From contig NZ_CP126981.1 of the NCBI RefSeq assembly GCF_030252325.1, positions 1,116,001-1,180,000 of the forward strand: DNA of 64,000 nucleotides, read 5' to 3'. Both the position numbers and the translations under genes were made by a program. The stretch comes from Candidatus Mycobacterium wuenschmannii. Lineage in GTDB: Bacteria; Actinomycetota; Actinomycetes; Mycobacteriales; Mycobacteriaceae. The notes under the pieces were generated by a model. That model worked only from the letters and a program-made list of their open reading frames with translations, was not told the DNA's origin and did no database searches. Below are positions 1 through 8,450 of the stretch, one piece after another. How positions within the stretch are numbered: the stretch's first letter is position 1; every line of letters begins with the position of its first letter.

Positions 1-143
1 GTGGTGGCAAGCATGCGGTAGCCGTCGGCGATCTGCTGATCGTCGGCGACCGCCCGTTCGCCGTCGAGAAACGAGCGGTCCAACCCGCCGAGCGTGTCGA
101 GCAATTCACGCCATGCGGCGGTGGACTCGTGCTGATCGGTCAT
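1..143 (-). CDS. Conserved hypothetical protein, N-terminal fragment
   Basis: Only the first 47 codons are in the window; the gene runs off the left edge. The protein begins MTDQHESTAAWRELLDTL and continues with an acidic, helical-looking stretch. Its ATG overlaps the TGA of the upstream TetR gene in an ATGA, so the two are probably translationally coupled. I recall similar N-termini on mycobacterial DUF1214-domain proteins, but the defining domain is not visible here, so no function is assigned. The context is a regulator with its co-transcribed target. Confidence 0.6.
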   Translation of the reverse strand, partial: MTDQHESTAAWRELLDTLGGLDRSFLDGERAVADDQQIADGYRMLAT

Positions 144-715
144 CCGCTGATTCCTCTCGTGATCAGTGCGGCCGTGCGGCCGACCCAGGCATCGTCGAGC
201 GCGTCTCCGCGGGTCAGCAGTGCGAGAAACGTCGTACCCGCCACCACCTCGACGACTTCCGCGGCGCTGACGTCGGACCGGGCCTCGCCGCGCGCGACGG
301 CATCGGCAAGGCGGTCCGCCAGGCCCCGGGACAGAAGGTCGCCGAACCGCTCCAACAGCGCCGCGTGCAGGGTCAGGTCGGCGGCCATCTCGCCGACCAG
401 GCCCGGCAGCGCGGCGCGCGCCGCCGGGGTGGTCAGCACCGCCGCGGTGCGGCCGACGATCTCGCGAACGTCGCCGGCCAGTGAGCCGGTATCGGGAAGC
501 ACGGTCGCCTCGCTGATCGGGAAGACGGCCTCGTGCACCAGGTGCGCCTTGCTCGGCCAGCGCCGATAGATCGCGGGTTTGCTGGTGCCGGCCCGGCGCG
601 CGATGGCATCGACCGACAGGTCGGCGTAGCCGGTTTCGGCGAGGAGCTCGACAGCTGCCCTCAACACGGCACCATCGATGCGCTTGTTGCGGGGCCGGCC
701 AAGCTCTGTCGTCAT
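140..715 (-). CDS. TetR/AcrR family transcriptional regulator
   Basis: This 191-residue protein has the size and layout of a one-domain TetR repressor. An N-terminal helix-turn-helix (about residues 10-55, with SVDAIARRAGTSKPAIYRRW as the recognition segment) is followed by an all-helical ligand-binding region with no recognisable ligand signature. It starts at ATG 715, 28 bp from the divergent sulfotransferase gene. A palindrome in that gap touches its own start codon, which suggests autorepression together with control of the neighbour. Its stop overlaps the start of the next leftward gene by 4 bp. The ligand cannot be predicted. Confidence 0.9.
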   Translation of the reverse strand: MTTELGRPRNKRIDGAVLRAAVELLAETGYADLSVDAIARRAGTSKPAIYRRWPSKAHLVHEAVFPISEATVLPDTGSLAGDVREIVGRTAAVLTTPAARAALPGLVGEMAADLTLHAALLERFGDLLSRGLADRLADAVARGEARSDVSAAEVVEVVAGTTFLALLTRGDALDDAWVGRTAALITRGISG

Positions 716-738
716 TACGAAACTCAGAGTAACATAAT
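714..738. promoter_or_regulatory. Palindromic candidate operator between tetR and the sulfotransferase gene
   Basis: A 25-bp imperfect palindrome is centred on A726. The left arm ATTACGAAACTC and the right arm GAGTAACATAAT pair at 9 of 12 positions, including a perfect ACTC-A-GAGT core. It fills the 28-bp divergent gap and covers the first base pairs of the tetR start. The size and location fit a TetR dimer site. That the adjacent repressor binds it is inference. Confidence 0.6.
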
Positions 739-743
739 TCGGC

Positions 744-1985
744 GTGACGGACGCCGCCCCTGTTCAGCTCGACGACCTATCCACCCCGCGCTTCAGCCCC
801 GAGGTCGAGCAGATCCGCGACCTGATGGCCGGAATGGCGGCGCAGTGCCCGCTCGATGCCGACGCCCTGCACGACAAGGCCGTCGCGGAGACGGGCCTGA
901 CCGACTTCGGGCCCGACGACTACCGCGAGCGCATCGAGGTCTACCTGGCTGCCTTGCGTGAGATCGACGGCCTGCACGGCCCCGGCATCGTGAACTTCCA
1001 TGCGCAGACCTTGCAACTGCTGAAAAATCGGCTGCTGCTCAGCGATCTAGTGGCCCGCCATCCACAGATCCGAGACATCGATCTGCTGCCGCCAATCGTG
1101 ATTGCGGGTCTGCCGCGAACCGGCACGACCCACCTCCACAACCTGCTGGCCGCCGGCCCGACCTTCCGGACCATTTCGTACTGGGAGAGTGTCGAGCCCT
1201 TCCCCCTACCGGCCGAGCGGGGAATCGAGCCGGATCCGCGTAAGGGGCGAATGGACGCCGCCGTGGCTTTCATGAACGCCGCAATGCCGCATTTCCCGCT
1301 GATGCACGAAATGACCACCGAGCACGTGCACGAGGAGATCCAGCTGCTGGCCAACGACTTCTCGACGATGCTGTTCGAGACGCTTGCCCACGTACCGCGG
1401 TGGCGCGACTACTACCTGTCACACGATCAGACGTCGTCGTACGAACACCTGCGCCTGCAGCTGCAGGCCCTGCAATTTCTTCGGGGCGGCCGACGCTGGC
1501 TGCTGAAATCGCCGCAGCATCTCGAGCAGTTGCCGGTGCTGGACGCTGTGTTCCCCGGTGCCGTCGTGGTGTGCACACACCGCGATCCGGTGCCGGTGGT
1601 GCTGTCCATGATGGCGATGCTGACCTACACGGCGCGGATGCACCGCTCGCCGGTCCCGGTGCACGAGATCGCGGCGTCGTGGTCGGTTCGGCTCGAACAG
1701 ATGCTGGATGCCCTCGTCCGCGATCGTGACCTGATTCCCGAGGAACGGTCGATCGACGTCCGCTTCGATGACTTCATGGCCGACGAACTCGGCACAGTGG
1801 AGCGGATCTACGCGCTCGCCGGGGAAACGCTGACCGCCCAGGCGCGCGCGGCGATGGTCGACTATCTGGACGACCACCGGAGAGGCCGATTGGGCACGAT
1901 CGCGACGTCGGCCGAGATGTTCGGGCTCGACGAGCGCGATCTGCCCAACCGGTTCGCTCGCTATCGCGAGCGGTTCTCAGTCTGA
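744..1985 (+). CDS. Sulfotransferase family protein (PAPS-dependent)
   Basis: The 413-residue protein carries the PAPS 5'-phosphosulfate loop near residue 118 (IAGLPRTGTTHLHNLL) and a downstream segment around residue 270 (VVVCTHRDPVPVVLSMMAM) with the 3'-phosphate-binding Arg/Ser pattern of sulfotransferases. Enzymes of this family move sulfate from PAPS to a hydroxyl or amine; mycobacteria have several paralogues acting on lipids or unknown acceptors. The substrate here is unknown. The GTG start lies only 6 bp after the palindrome, so the mRNA may be nearly leaderless. It is divergent from the TetR gene that probably controls it. Confidence 0.85.
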   Translation: MTDAAPVQLDDLSTPRFSPEVEQIRDLMAGMAAQCPLDADALHDKAVAETGLTDFGPDDYRERIEVYLAALREIDGLHGPGIVNFHAQTLQLLKNRLLLSDLVARHPQIRDIDLLPPIVIAGLPRTGTTHLHNLLAAGPTFRTISYWESVEPFPLPAERGIEPDPRKGRMDAAVAFMNAAMPHFPLMHEMTTEHVHEEIQLLANDFSTMLFETLAHVPRWRDYYLSHDQTSSYEHLRLQLQALQFLRGGRRWLLKSPQHLEQLPVLDAVFPGAVVVCTHRDPVPVVLSMMAMLTYTARMHRSPVPVHEIAASWSVRLEQMLDALVRDRDLIPEERSIDVRFDDFMADELGTVERIYALAGETLTAQARAAMVDYLDDHRRGRLGTIATSAEMFGLDERDLPNRFARYRERFSV

Positions 1986-1992
1986 CGTCCGC

Positions 1993-2523
1993 TCAGGCCG
2001 CTTCCGGCGGGGCGGGCGCGTCGTTAGGGGTTTCCGCGGGCGGCGGCGCATCGGGAGCCGGCGGCGGCGGCGCATCGGGAGCCGGCGGCGGGGGAGCATC
2101 GGGAGCAACGACGCTCACCAGAACCGGTGCCGGCGCGTCGGCCGGAGCCTCACCGTCGATGGGCAGATACATGTGATGGGTGAACTGGTGCTGGTACGCG
2201 CCGCCACCACCGATACGGACGCCGCCGCCTTCACCGCTGGAAACCGGGGTGCCGTCCGGCAGCGTGACCGCGGTATGGCCGCCGTTCCAGCCGATCACCA
2301 CGGCGTTGGGCGCCGTGCCGTACTTGAAGCCACGCGCCAGCAGCGCCGACTCCTCGTTGCCGGTGTTGAAACGACCGCTGAACGCGGGCCGGTCCGATGC
2401 AACGTTCGAAACAAGTGAGGCCAGACCGGAGCAATCCGTTCCTGCCGCCGAGTTACCGCCGGTGATGTACGGCGTGCCCGACATCTGCGTCAGCAGAGTC
2501 ATCAGAGTCGCTAAATCAAACAT
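1993..2523 (-). CDS. NlpC/P60-like cysteine peptidase-type protein with Pro/Ala tail
   Basis: The ATG at 2523 gives 176 residues starting MFDLATLMTLLTQMSGTPY. The core (about residues 10-125) has the pattern YITGG...GTDCSGL with a candidate catalytic Cys in a DCSG motif, then NGGHTAVTLPDG with a candidate His, as in C40 (NlpC/P60) peptidoglycan endopeptidases. The C-terminus is a low-complexity tail with the unit DAPPPPAP repeated. No signal peptide is evident, which is unusual for a wall hydrolase and also seen in phage-type relatives. A longer N-terminus from 2604 is open but Arg/Lys-rich and in AT-rich DNA, so it was not chosen. Confidence 0.65.
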   Translation of the reverse strand: MFDLATLMTLLTQMSGTPYITGGNSAAGTDCSGLASLVSNVASDRPAFSGRFNTGNEESALLARGFKYGTAPNAVVIGWNGGHTAVTLPDGTPVSSGEGGGVRIGGGGAYQHQFTHHMYLPIDGEAPADAPAPVLVSVVAPDAPPPPAPDAPPPPAPDAPPPAETPNDAPAPPEAA

Positions 2524-2977
2524 GAGCCGGGACGGTACTGAGCGTTTGAATAGACAACCAAACTTTGTGCAGGCCATCACTTTTGCGCGCAAAACGAGAC
2601 GCACATCTCATCTGGACGTGAAAAGTCCTGGTAGAAGAACCGCGAAATCATAAATTCGACATGCGTGGAAGAGTAACCGCGTCTTGACTTTTCGGGCCTC
2701 AAAACCCGAGATGCAGCAACTTTAGGGCAAAGGCAGTGTTTAGCAAAGAGTTATTCGTCACTATGCGCAAAATGCCCGGAAAGGAACCTTTCTCGGCCGC
2801 CGAAATAGCAGTTGTGCGGCGCCCGTGGGACGTTCGTCCGGCACATCGCGAATGTGTTCGCTATCTACACAATTCACGAATGCTCCGCTCTGCAAAGATG
2901 ACCACACTGCAAGCTGTCCAAAGCAACTTCACCCCAAGGTAATTGAGGATGCTGCCACGAATTACTCTGCACGACAA
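2524..2977. other. AT-rich intergenic stretch, no supported gene
   Basis: About 450 bp with clearly lower G+C than its surroundings. It lies between two leftward genes, so it should hold the promoter of the NlpC/P60-like gene. A 68-codon open frame at 2736-2942 has no Shine-Dalgarno and unusual codon use, and is not called. A short weak hairpin (TCGGG...CCCGA) lies near 2693-2710. No other structure was recognised. Confidence 0.5.
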
Positions 2978-3994
2978 CTACTTACGACCCACCTTTTTGA
3001 TCATGCGCACCGTAGCGCGCTCGATCGATTCGCGCTTGGCCTCCGGGCTACGTTGACGCTTGACTCTCCGCAGTGCCGGGGCAATGGTCAGGCCCTGCTC
3101 ATAGGCTGTGACAACGCGGGGGTCCACGTATGACCGCCGGGCCACCGCGGGGGTGTTTCCCAGCTGCTCCGCCACCGCCCGCATCACCGCCGCTTCCTCA
3201 CGACGACGCGCAGTCTTGGACGTCGGCTCTCCGGCGACAGCGAAAGCTTCGGCGGCCAGGACGGTGCCGTGCCATGTACGCAGATCTTTGACGCTGTAGT
3301 CATCGCCTACCAATTCCCGGAACCTCAGATTGATGTCGTCGGCGTGCACCTCCGTCCAACCCTCCGACGTGCGATACGCGAGTAAGCGCGGCGTCGTAGT
3401 CTCGGCGCGCAACAGCGATCGGACCGCGCGAAGGACCAACGGATCTTCCAGTGAAATCGAACGCCGCACACCACTTTTCGCCGGGTAGTCGAACTCGACG
3501 CTGTCTCGGTGCAGGCGCACATGCTCGCGCAGCAGCGTCGAAAGTCCATAGCTGCCGTTCTCTTCCACATACTCTTCACCGCCGGCCCGAAAATATCCCT
3601 GGTCGATCATGTGTTGGGCCAGCGCTAGCACCCGACCGCGCGCAAGGCCGCGGGTCCGCAAGTCGGCAAGTAGATTGAGCCGCCAGCCGGGGAGATGCTT
3701 GGCGAGACTCACTGTGCGCTCGTACTTCTCCTCGGAACGCTCCTCCTGCCAACGCTCGTGATAGATGTACTGTCGACGTCCGGCGGCGTCGGTGCCGACC
3801 GCCTGAATATGGCCGTTCGGATGCGGCGAGATCCATACCTTCTTCCAGGCGGGCGGGATCACCAACGCCTCGATCCGCGCGAGTTCGTCTGCTTCGGTGA
3901 TGCGGATCCGGTCGTCCCCTGCGTAGGAGAATCCGCGTCCACGGCGCGTGCGGCGCAGACCCGGTCCGTCGACGACGCTCTTACGCAGCCGCAT
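2978..3994 (-). CDS. DNA topoisomerase IB
   Basis: A 338-residue type IB topoisomerase of the poxvirus/bacterial class, which relaxes supercoils through a 3'-phosphotyrosyl link. Visible family marks are GFSYAGDDRIRI and IPPAWKKVWISPHPNGHIQAVGTDAAGRRQYIYH in the N-terminal DNA clamp (given here in pieces), and in the catalytic core KDLRTWHGTV plus ARRSYVDPRVV, which holds the probable nucleophilic Tyr. Many mycobacteria have this enzyme although M. tuberculosis lacks it. ATG 3994 was chosen because family members begin MRLR and an AAGG lies 9 nt upstream; an in-frame TTG at 4078 is less likely. Confidence 0.85.
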   Translation of the reverse strand: MRLRKSVVDGPGLRRTRRGRGFSYAGDDRIRITEADELARIEALVIPPAWKKVWISPHPNGHIQAVGTDAAGRRQYIYHERWQEERSEEKYERTVSLAKHLPGWRLNLLADLRTRGLARGRVLALAQHMIDQGYFRAGGEEYVEENGSYGLSTLLREHVRLHRDSVEFDYPAKSGVRRSISLEDPLVLRAVRSLLRAETTTPRLLAYRTSEGWTEVHADDINLRFRELVGDDYSVKDLRTWHGTVLAAEAFAVAGEPTSKTARRREEAAVMRAVAEQLGNTPAVARRSYVDPRVVTAYEQGLTIAPALRRVKRQRSPEAKRESIERATVRMIKKVGRK

Positions 3995-4135
3995 GGCGGC
4001 CGGCCTTCGCTGCGTGTTCACCCGCACACGACTACCCAGCGGATCCAGCGCAGTAACGCCACAGTCTGCGCGGCTCAACCCGACACGACCGGATCAGTCG
4101 TCGTAGCGCAATCGGGCATGAGACGGTAGTTAGTC

Positions 4136-4699
4136 ATGCAGGGCTTTGAGTACGTCAGCTACGAGACTTTCGGTCGACGCTTCTTCGAAGTGGCGGTGAC
4201 CGAAGAACGCGTCGCCGCTGCGTTCGCGGCGATCGCCGGTAGTCAATTCGAGATGCCGCCGATGGCTCAGGGCCCCGGCAAGCTCGCCCGCGTCAGCGCC
4301 GCGGTCACGATCAAGCAGCCGCAAGTCACCCGCCATGTCGCGGACAGCATCACCTTCGACATCCACATCCCGTTGCTCATCGACCTACTTGTCGACTTGC
4401 GAATTGACAAGCAGCGCTTCACCGTTGACGGTGATATCGCGCTGAGCGCAACCGCGCGAGCCGCCGAGCCGCTCAAACTGATTGTCGACGTTGCCAAGCC
4501 ACGGGCCTCGGACATCGCGGTGCACGTGTCCTCCAAAAGCATTCGCGGAGAGATTGTCCGCATCATCGGCGGCGTCGATGCCGAGATCCGCCGCTTCATC
4601 GCGCAATACGTCAACGAAGAAATTGACAACCCGCAGTCGCAAGCGGCCCAGGTCATCGACGTTGCCGAGCAGCTTGATCAGACCTGGGCCGGCATCTGA
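4136..4699 (+). CDS. Conserved hypothetical protein
   Basis: A 187-residue protein starting MQGFEYVSYETFGRRFFEVAV. It has no signal peptide or membrane segment. The pattern is an N-terminal helical part, then alternating hydrophobic strands (VSAAVTIKQPQV, ITFDIHIPLLIDLLVDLRI, FTVDGDIALSATARA, LKLIVDVAKP) and a C-terminal helical segment. That layout suggests a lipid-binding or DUF2993-like barrel, but no motif proves it. The gene is followed after 85 bp by an SRPBCC gene on the same strand. Function unknown. Confidence 0.7.
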   Translation: MQGFEYVSYETFGRRFFEVAVTEERVAAAFAAIAGSQFEMPPMAQGPGKLARVSAAVTIKQPQVTRHVADSITFDIHIPLLIDLLVDLRIDKQRFTVDGDIALSATARAAEPLKLIVDVAKPRASDIAVHVSSKSIRGEIVRIIGGVDAEIRRFIAQYVNEEIDNPQSQAAQVIDVAEQLDQTWAGI

Positions 4700-4784
4700 G
4701 CCGGCGTGGTTTACCCCCACCAACCGAGGGTATGTAAAGCCAGCGCTAACCCGGCATATCCAGCGTCTAAGGGAGTTAGGTGAC

Positions 4785-5213
4785 GTGGCACAAGTCAACG
4801 TCTCGACAACATCGGACCTGTCACCGCAGTCTGCCTGGAAATTGGCATCGGACCTGAGCCGGTTCGGCGACTGGATGACGATCTTCGGCGGCTGGCGCGG
4901 CGACGTCCCCGCCACAATCACGAAGGGCACACGCGTCTCGTCGTTGATCAAGGTCAAGGGATTCCGCAACGTAATCCACTGGGAAGTCACCAGATACGAC
5001 GAGCCCCACGAGATCGAGTTGAGTGGTCATGGTCGAGGCGGGGTCGAGATCACCGTCGCGATGGGGGTCACGGACAACTCACCGGGGTCGACGTTCGACC
5101 TGAGCGCCGACCTGTCCGGCGGGCTGCTGAACGGTCCGCTCGGAAAATTGGTGGCCCGGATCATCAAGTCCGATGTGCGCAAGTCGGTGTGCAATCTCGC
5201 CGTGCTGGAGTGA
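4785..5213 (+). CDS. SRPBCC family protein, similar to Rv0910
   Basis: A 142-residue START/Bet v1-like single-domain protein that binds small hydrophobic ligands. From memory it resembles M. tuberculosis Rv0910 along its length: the N-terminal PxxAWxxASDLxRFxDW pattern, the central WRGDVPATITKGTRV, and the C-terminal GPLGKLVARIIKSDVRKS. Rv0910 has been proposed as the toxin of the Rv0909-Rv0910 pair; no Rv0909-like partner is visible next to this gene. GTG 4785 was chosen over longer frames because AAGGGAG ends 9 nt upstream. The cellular role is unproven. Confidence 0.8.
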   Translation: MAQVNVSTTSDLSPQSAWKLASDLSRFGDWMTIFGGWRGDVPATITKGTRVSSLIKVKGFRNVIHWEVTRYDEPHEIELSGHGRGGVEITVAMGVTDNSPGSTFDLSADLSGGLLNGPLGKLVARIIKSDVRKSVCNLAVLE

Positions 5214-5228
5214 CGACCGGTCGCCGCG

Positions 5229-5441
5229 TCACGATGCGACGCGGCGACCTCCGCCGCCGCGCTCGGCGTCCCGAATCCGTCGCGACTCCGACGTCAGACC
5301 TGATAAGACCAGACCCGTCACCAGCAAGGTGACGCTCGCCGCACTCACCCCGACGCCGACCTGCCGGACCGCGAAGCCCGTCACACAGACGACGGCCGAG
5401 ACGATTGTTAGCGCGACGAGGACGAGAGCGGAGCGGGGCAT
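5229..5441 (-). CDS. Small two-helix membrane protein
   Basis: A 70-residue protein with two hydrophobic segments, about residues 4-26 (VLVALTIVSAVVCVTGFAV) and 30-48 (VGVSAASVTLLVTGLVLSG). A positively charged, glycine-rich cytoplasmic-looking tail follows. It is convergent with the SRPBCC gene, whose stop is 15 bp away, and divergent from the flavoprotein gene. No family was recognised. The clean hydrophobic pattern and good start support a real gene, but the short length leaves doubt. Confidence 0.55.
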   Translation of the reverse strand: MPRSALVLVALTIVSAVVCVTGFAVRQVGVGVSAASVTLLVTGLVLSGLTSESRRIRDAERGGGGRRVAS

Positions 5442-5520
5442 ACGATTCAGCTACCCCGATCGCGCGATGTGAAAACAGGTCTGACGGGCAGCCGGTTTGT
5501 GCGCCGCGCCGAGCGGCTAC

Positions 5521-6834
5521 ATGGTCGAGATGACGTCGGTTGTGGTCGTAGGCAGTGGGTTCACTGGATTTGAATGTGCGCGGCGCCTGGCGCGCAAGCT
5601 GCGCCGGAGCGACGTAGACGTGACCATCATCTCGCCGGTGGACTACATGCTCTACACGCCACTGCTGCCGGATGTTGCCGGCGGAGTGGTGGACGCCCGG
5701 TTCGTCGCCATCCCACTGGCGGGAACGCTTAAGGGAGTTCGCGCGATTCGCGGCCGCGTCGACAGCGTCGACCTCGACCAGCACCGCCTGCAGTTCACCG
5801 ATCTCGAACAGCGCACTCGCGACCTGTCCTGGGACCGTCTGGTGCTGACTCCGGGTTCGGTGACGCGGCTGTTCGACATCCCGGGATTGTCCCAGTACGC
5901 AAGAGGATTGAAGTCAACCGCGGAGGCGCTGTATCTCCGCGATCACGTGCTCCAGCAGTTGGAGCTCGCGTGCCTGGAAGAGGACCCGGCCCTGGCGCAG
6001 GCTCGACGCACCATCGTCGTTGTCGGCGCCTCGTATTCGGGTACCGAGCTCGTCCTGCAGCTTCGCGCGCTGGCCGACGCGGCCGCCAAGCAGATGAATT
6101 TCGATCCCAACTCGGTGAAGTTCCAGCTTCTCGACCTCGCGGAGCAGGTGATGCCCGAAGTGGGCGAGAAGCTGGGGGCGCGCGCGCAGCGCGTGTTACA
6201 GCGGCGCGCCGTCGACGTCCGGCTGGGGCTGACGTTGAACGAGGTCCACCCCAATCACGTTGTGCTCAGCGATGATTCGCGCGTCGATACGCACACCGTT
6301 GCCTGGGTGACCGGGGTGACGGCTGCACCGCTGATCGGCACGCTCGGACTGCCCACCGAGAAGGGCCGGTTGAAGGTGCAGACCGATCTCAGCGTTCCCG
6401 GCCATCCCGACGTCTTCGCCGCCGGTGACGCCGCCGCGGTGCCAGACGTGACGCAGCCGGGCAAGATCACCCCGCCCACCGCGCAGCACGCGACCCGGCA
6501 GGGCAAGACGCTCGGCAACAATGTCGCAGCCAGCCTGGGGCGCGGCAAGACTCGTGAATACAAGCATCACGACATGGGTCTGGTCGTCGACCTCGGGCCG
6601 CATCATGCTGTCGCGAACCCGCTGAAGATCCCGCTGTCTGGCTTCCCGGCCAAGGTGGTCGCCCGCGCTTACCACCTCTATGCGATTCCGCGCGGAGTCA
6701 ACCGTTGGGCGGTCACGCTGGCCTACCTGACCGACGCCATGTTCGCGCGGTCGGTGGTGTCGCTGGGGCTCTCGACCCAGAGCGACGCCGAATTCTCCAC
6801 CAGCGAGGGCATTCCGCTGCCAGAAGCCGGCTGA
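5521..6834 (+). CDS. NAD(P)/FAD-dependent oxidoreductase, NDH-2-like
   Basis: A 437-residue two-dinucleotide-binding flavoprotein. The N-terminal FAD-binding motif is VVVVGSGFTGFECARRL. A second Rossmann motif for NAD(P)H lies near residue 165 (TIVVVGASYSGTELVLQL), and the C-terminal FAD contact is VFAAGDAAAVPD with the conserved Asp. This is the layout of type II NADH:quinone dehydrogenases, which pass electrons from NADH to menaquinone at the membrane without pumping. No transmembrane helix is seen, which is normal for this family. The start could be ATG 5521 or ATG 5530; a TTG at 5497 is less likely. It is not necessarily Ndh itself, because mycobacteria have several NDH-2-like paralogues. 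Confidence 0.8.
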   Translation: MVEMTSVVVVGSGFTGFECARRLARKLRRSDVDVTIISPVDYMLYTPLLPDVAGGVVDARFVAIPLAGTLKGVRAIRGRVDSVDLDQHRLQFTDLEQRTRDLSWDRLVLTPGSVTRLFDIPGLSQYARGLKSTAEALYLRDHVLQQLELACLEEDPALAQARRTIVVVGASYSGTELVLQLRALADAAAKQMNFDPNSVKFQLLDLAEQVMPEVGEKLGARAQRVLQRRAVDVRLGLTLNEVHPNHVVLSDDSRVDTHTVAWVTGVTAAPLIGTLGLPTEKGRLKVQTDLSVPGHPDVFAAGDAAAVPDVTQPGKITPPTAQHATRQGKTLGNNVAASLGRGKTREYKHHDMGLVVDLGPHHAVANPLKIPLSGFPAKVVARAYHLYAIPRGVNRWAVTLAYLTDAMFARSVVSLGLSTQSDAEFSTSEGIPLPEAG

Positions 6835-6867
6835 AGTCACCGACCTTGCACGGGTTAGGTTGGGCCG

Positions 6868-7992
6868 GTGAAGTTCGTGGTGGCCGCCTACGGCAGTCGC
6901 GGCGACATCGAACCCTGTATCGCCGTTGCGGGGGAGCTGCAGCGTCGGGGCCACGATGTGCAGATGGCCGTGACGGTCCCGGCAGATCTGCGGAGCCACG
7001 TCGAGGCAACGGGACTGTCGACCCAGCCGTACGGACAGGACTGGCAGGAGCTGCTGGCCACCGACGACTTCACCCGCATGCTGCGCAACCCGATGAGCAC
7101 GATTCCACAGGCGGTGGACTACGTCGCGCGGGTCAACGCGGAGAAGACCGCAGCACTGGCCGCATTGGCCGACGGCGCCGACCTCGTCGTGGCCGGCATG
7201 ACCGAGCAGGAGACGGCCGCGAAAGTGGCTGAGCGGTACCGCATTCCGGTCGCGGCGTTGCACTTCTTTCCGGCGCAGATCCTGCCGCAGGGCGCGTCGT
7301 GGCCGGATCATGAGCCGGACCGTGCCCTGCAGATACAGGCATACGACGAGATCTGCATACCGGGACTGGCCGCCGGATGGGGGGACGGTGCGGATCGACG
7401 GCCCTTCGTCGGAGCGCTGACGCTGCAGTTGCCGACGGACACCGACGACGACGTGGCGTCGTGGATATCGGCCGGATCGCCGCCGGTGTATTTCGGGTTC
7501 GGCAGCATGCCGGTCGCGGGACCCGCAGAGATGGTTGCGGTGATCGGCGCGGCATGCGCCCGCACCGACGTTCGCGCATTGATTTGCTTGGGCCCGAACT
7601 ACTTTGACGAATCACCCGATTCGGCTCAGGTGAAGACCATCCGCGATGCGAACCACGCCGCCGTATTTCCCGCCTGCCGCGCCGTCGTTCATCACGGCGG
7701 TGCCGGCACAACGGCCGCCGGCATGCGGGCCGGGGCACCGAGCCTGGTCCTGTGGAGCGGGTTGGACCAGCCGGTGTGGGCGACGTCGGTAGCACACCTC
7801 GGCGTCGGCTTCGGGCGCCGCTTTTCGGAGTCGACGCTGGACACACTCACCGCCGACCTACAGGCGATTCTGAGCCGGTCCTACTCCGAGCAGGCCCGCA
7901 GCGGGGCACCTCAGATGACCAGTCCAGCCGAAAGCCTCACTCGCGCTGCCGATCTACTCGAGGAAGCCGCGACGCGCGGAAGTCAGGACTGA
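6868..7992 (+). CDS. Glycosyltransferase family 1 (MGT/GtfB-like)
   Basis: A 374-residue GT-B enzyme. The N-terminal acceptor domain begins KFVVAAYGSRGDIEPCIAVA, typical of the rhamnosyl/glucosyltransferases that decorate glycopeptidolipids and related mycobacterial lipids (Rv1524/Rv1526c type). The C-terminal nucleotide-sugar domain has FGFGSMP and the HHGGAGTTAAGMRAGAPSL signature near residue 275, followed by DQPVWA. At 374 residues it is about 40 shorter than the usual 410-430, mostly in the middle, yet both domains appear complete. The acceptor is unknown. The GTG start follows a leaderless-looking gap. Its 3' end overlaps the opposing gene by 10 bp. Confidence 0.85.
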   Translation: MKFVVAAYGSRGDIEPCIAVAGELQRRGHDVQMAVTVPADLRSHVEATGLSTQPYGQDWQELLATDDFTRMLRNPMSTIPQAVDYVARVNAEKTAALAALADGADLVVAGMTEQETAAKVAERYRIPVAALHFFPAQILPQGASWPDHEPDRALQIQAYDEICIPGLAAGWGDGADRRPFVGALTLQLPTDTDDDVASWISAGSPPVYFGFGSMPVAGPAEMVAVIGAACARTDVRALICLGPNYFDESPDSAQVKTIRDANHAAVFPACRAVVHHGGAGTTAAGMRAGAPSLVLWSGLDQPVWATSVAHLGVGFGRRFSESTLDTLTADLQAILSRSYSEQARSGAPQMTSPAESLTRAADLLEEAATRGSQD

Positions 7993-8450
7993 CCTGGTCG
8001 CACCTGGCGAACCGGCCGGCTGTCGATCGCGTCAATGGTCAACGACCGCAGTCGAATTCGCCAACCCGACGCCATTCGCTGGTAACTGTCGGCGTACCGC
8101 AGATACCAGGTCACGTCGCGAATCTGGTCGTCGTGCCGCACCCAGTGGTGGGCGACGCACGCGACACGACCGCGGGCCAGCCCGGAATCCGGGTCGGCGT
8201 CATACACCTCGCCGACTATCGCGTGGTGGGTCCGGATCGTGGCCGCGACGGCGGCCACCGCCTCGCCGATCGCGGCGCGACCGTGGTGACGGCGGACCGG
8301 CTCCAGCGACCCCGGCGGATCGGGCAGCAGCAGCTCCGCATCGGACGTGAAAAGGTCGGCGACCGAGTCAAATTGCCGGTCGTCGACCTCGGCCGCATAG
8401 CGGTGCACCAGATCGCTCAGCTCCGCACGGTCGCCGGCGCTGAACGTCAC
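7983..8450 (-). CDS. NTF2-like / SnoaL-like domain protein
   Basis: A 155-residue single-domain cone-fold protein: helical start (RAELSDLVHRYAAEVDDRQF), then VADLFTSDAELLLPD, IGEAVAAVAATIRTHHAIVGEV and curved strands ending WRIRLRSLTIDAID. Such domains serve as isomerases, hydrolases or simple binding modules; the catalytic set cannot be assigned. GTG 8450 was chosen because it overlaps the stop of the upstream gene in a GTGA, giving translational coupling. An ATG at 8477 would overlap it by 31 bp. It probably shares an operon with the LLM oxidoreductase and malQ. Confidence 0.75.
   Translation of the reverse strand: MTFSAGDRAELSDLVHRYAAEVDDRQFDSVADLFTSDAELLLPDPPGSLEPVRRHHGRAAIGEAVAAVAATIRTHHAIVGEVYDADPDSGLARGRVACVAHHWVRHDDQIRDVTWYLRYADSYQRMASGWRIRLRSLTIDAIDSRPVRQVRPGQS

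Noticed and set aside
2736..2942. A 68-codon open frame in the AT-rich gap
   Set aside because: No Shine-Dalgarno, atypical composition and no recognisable domain; most likely chance.
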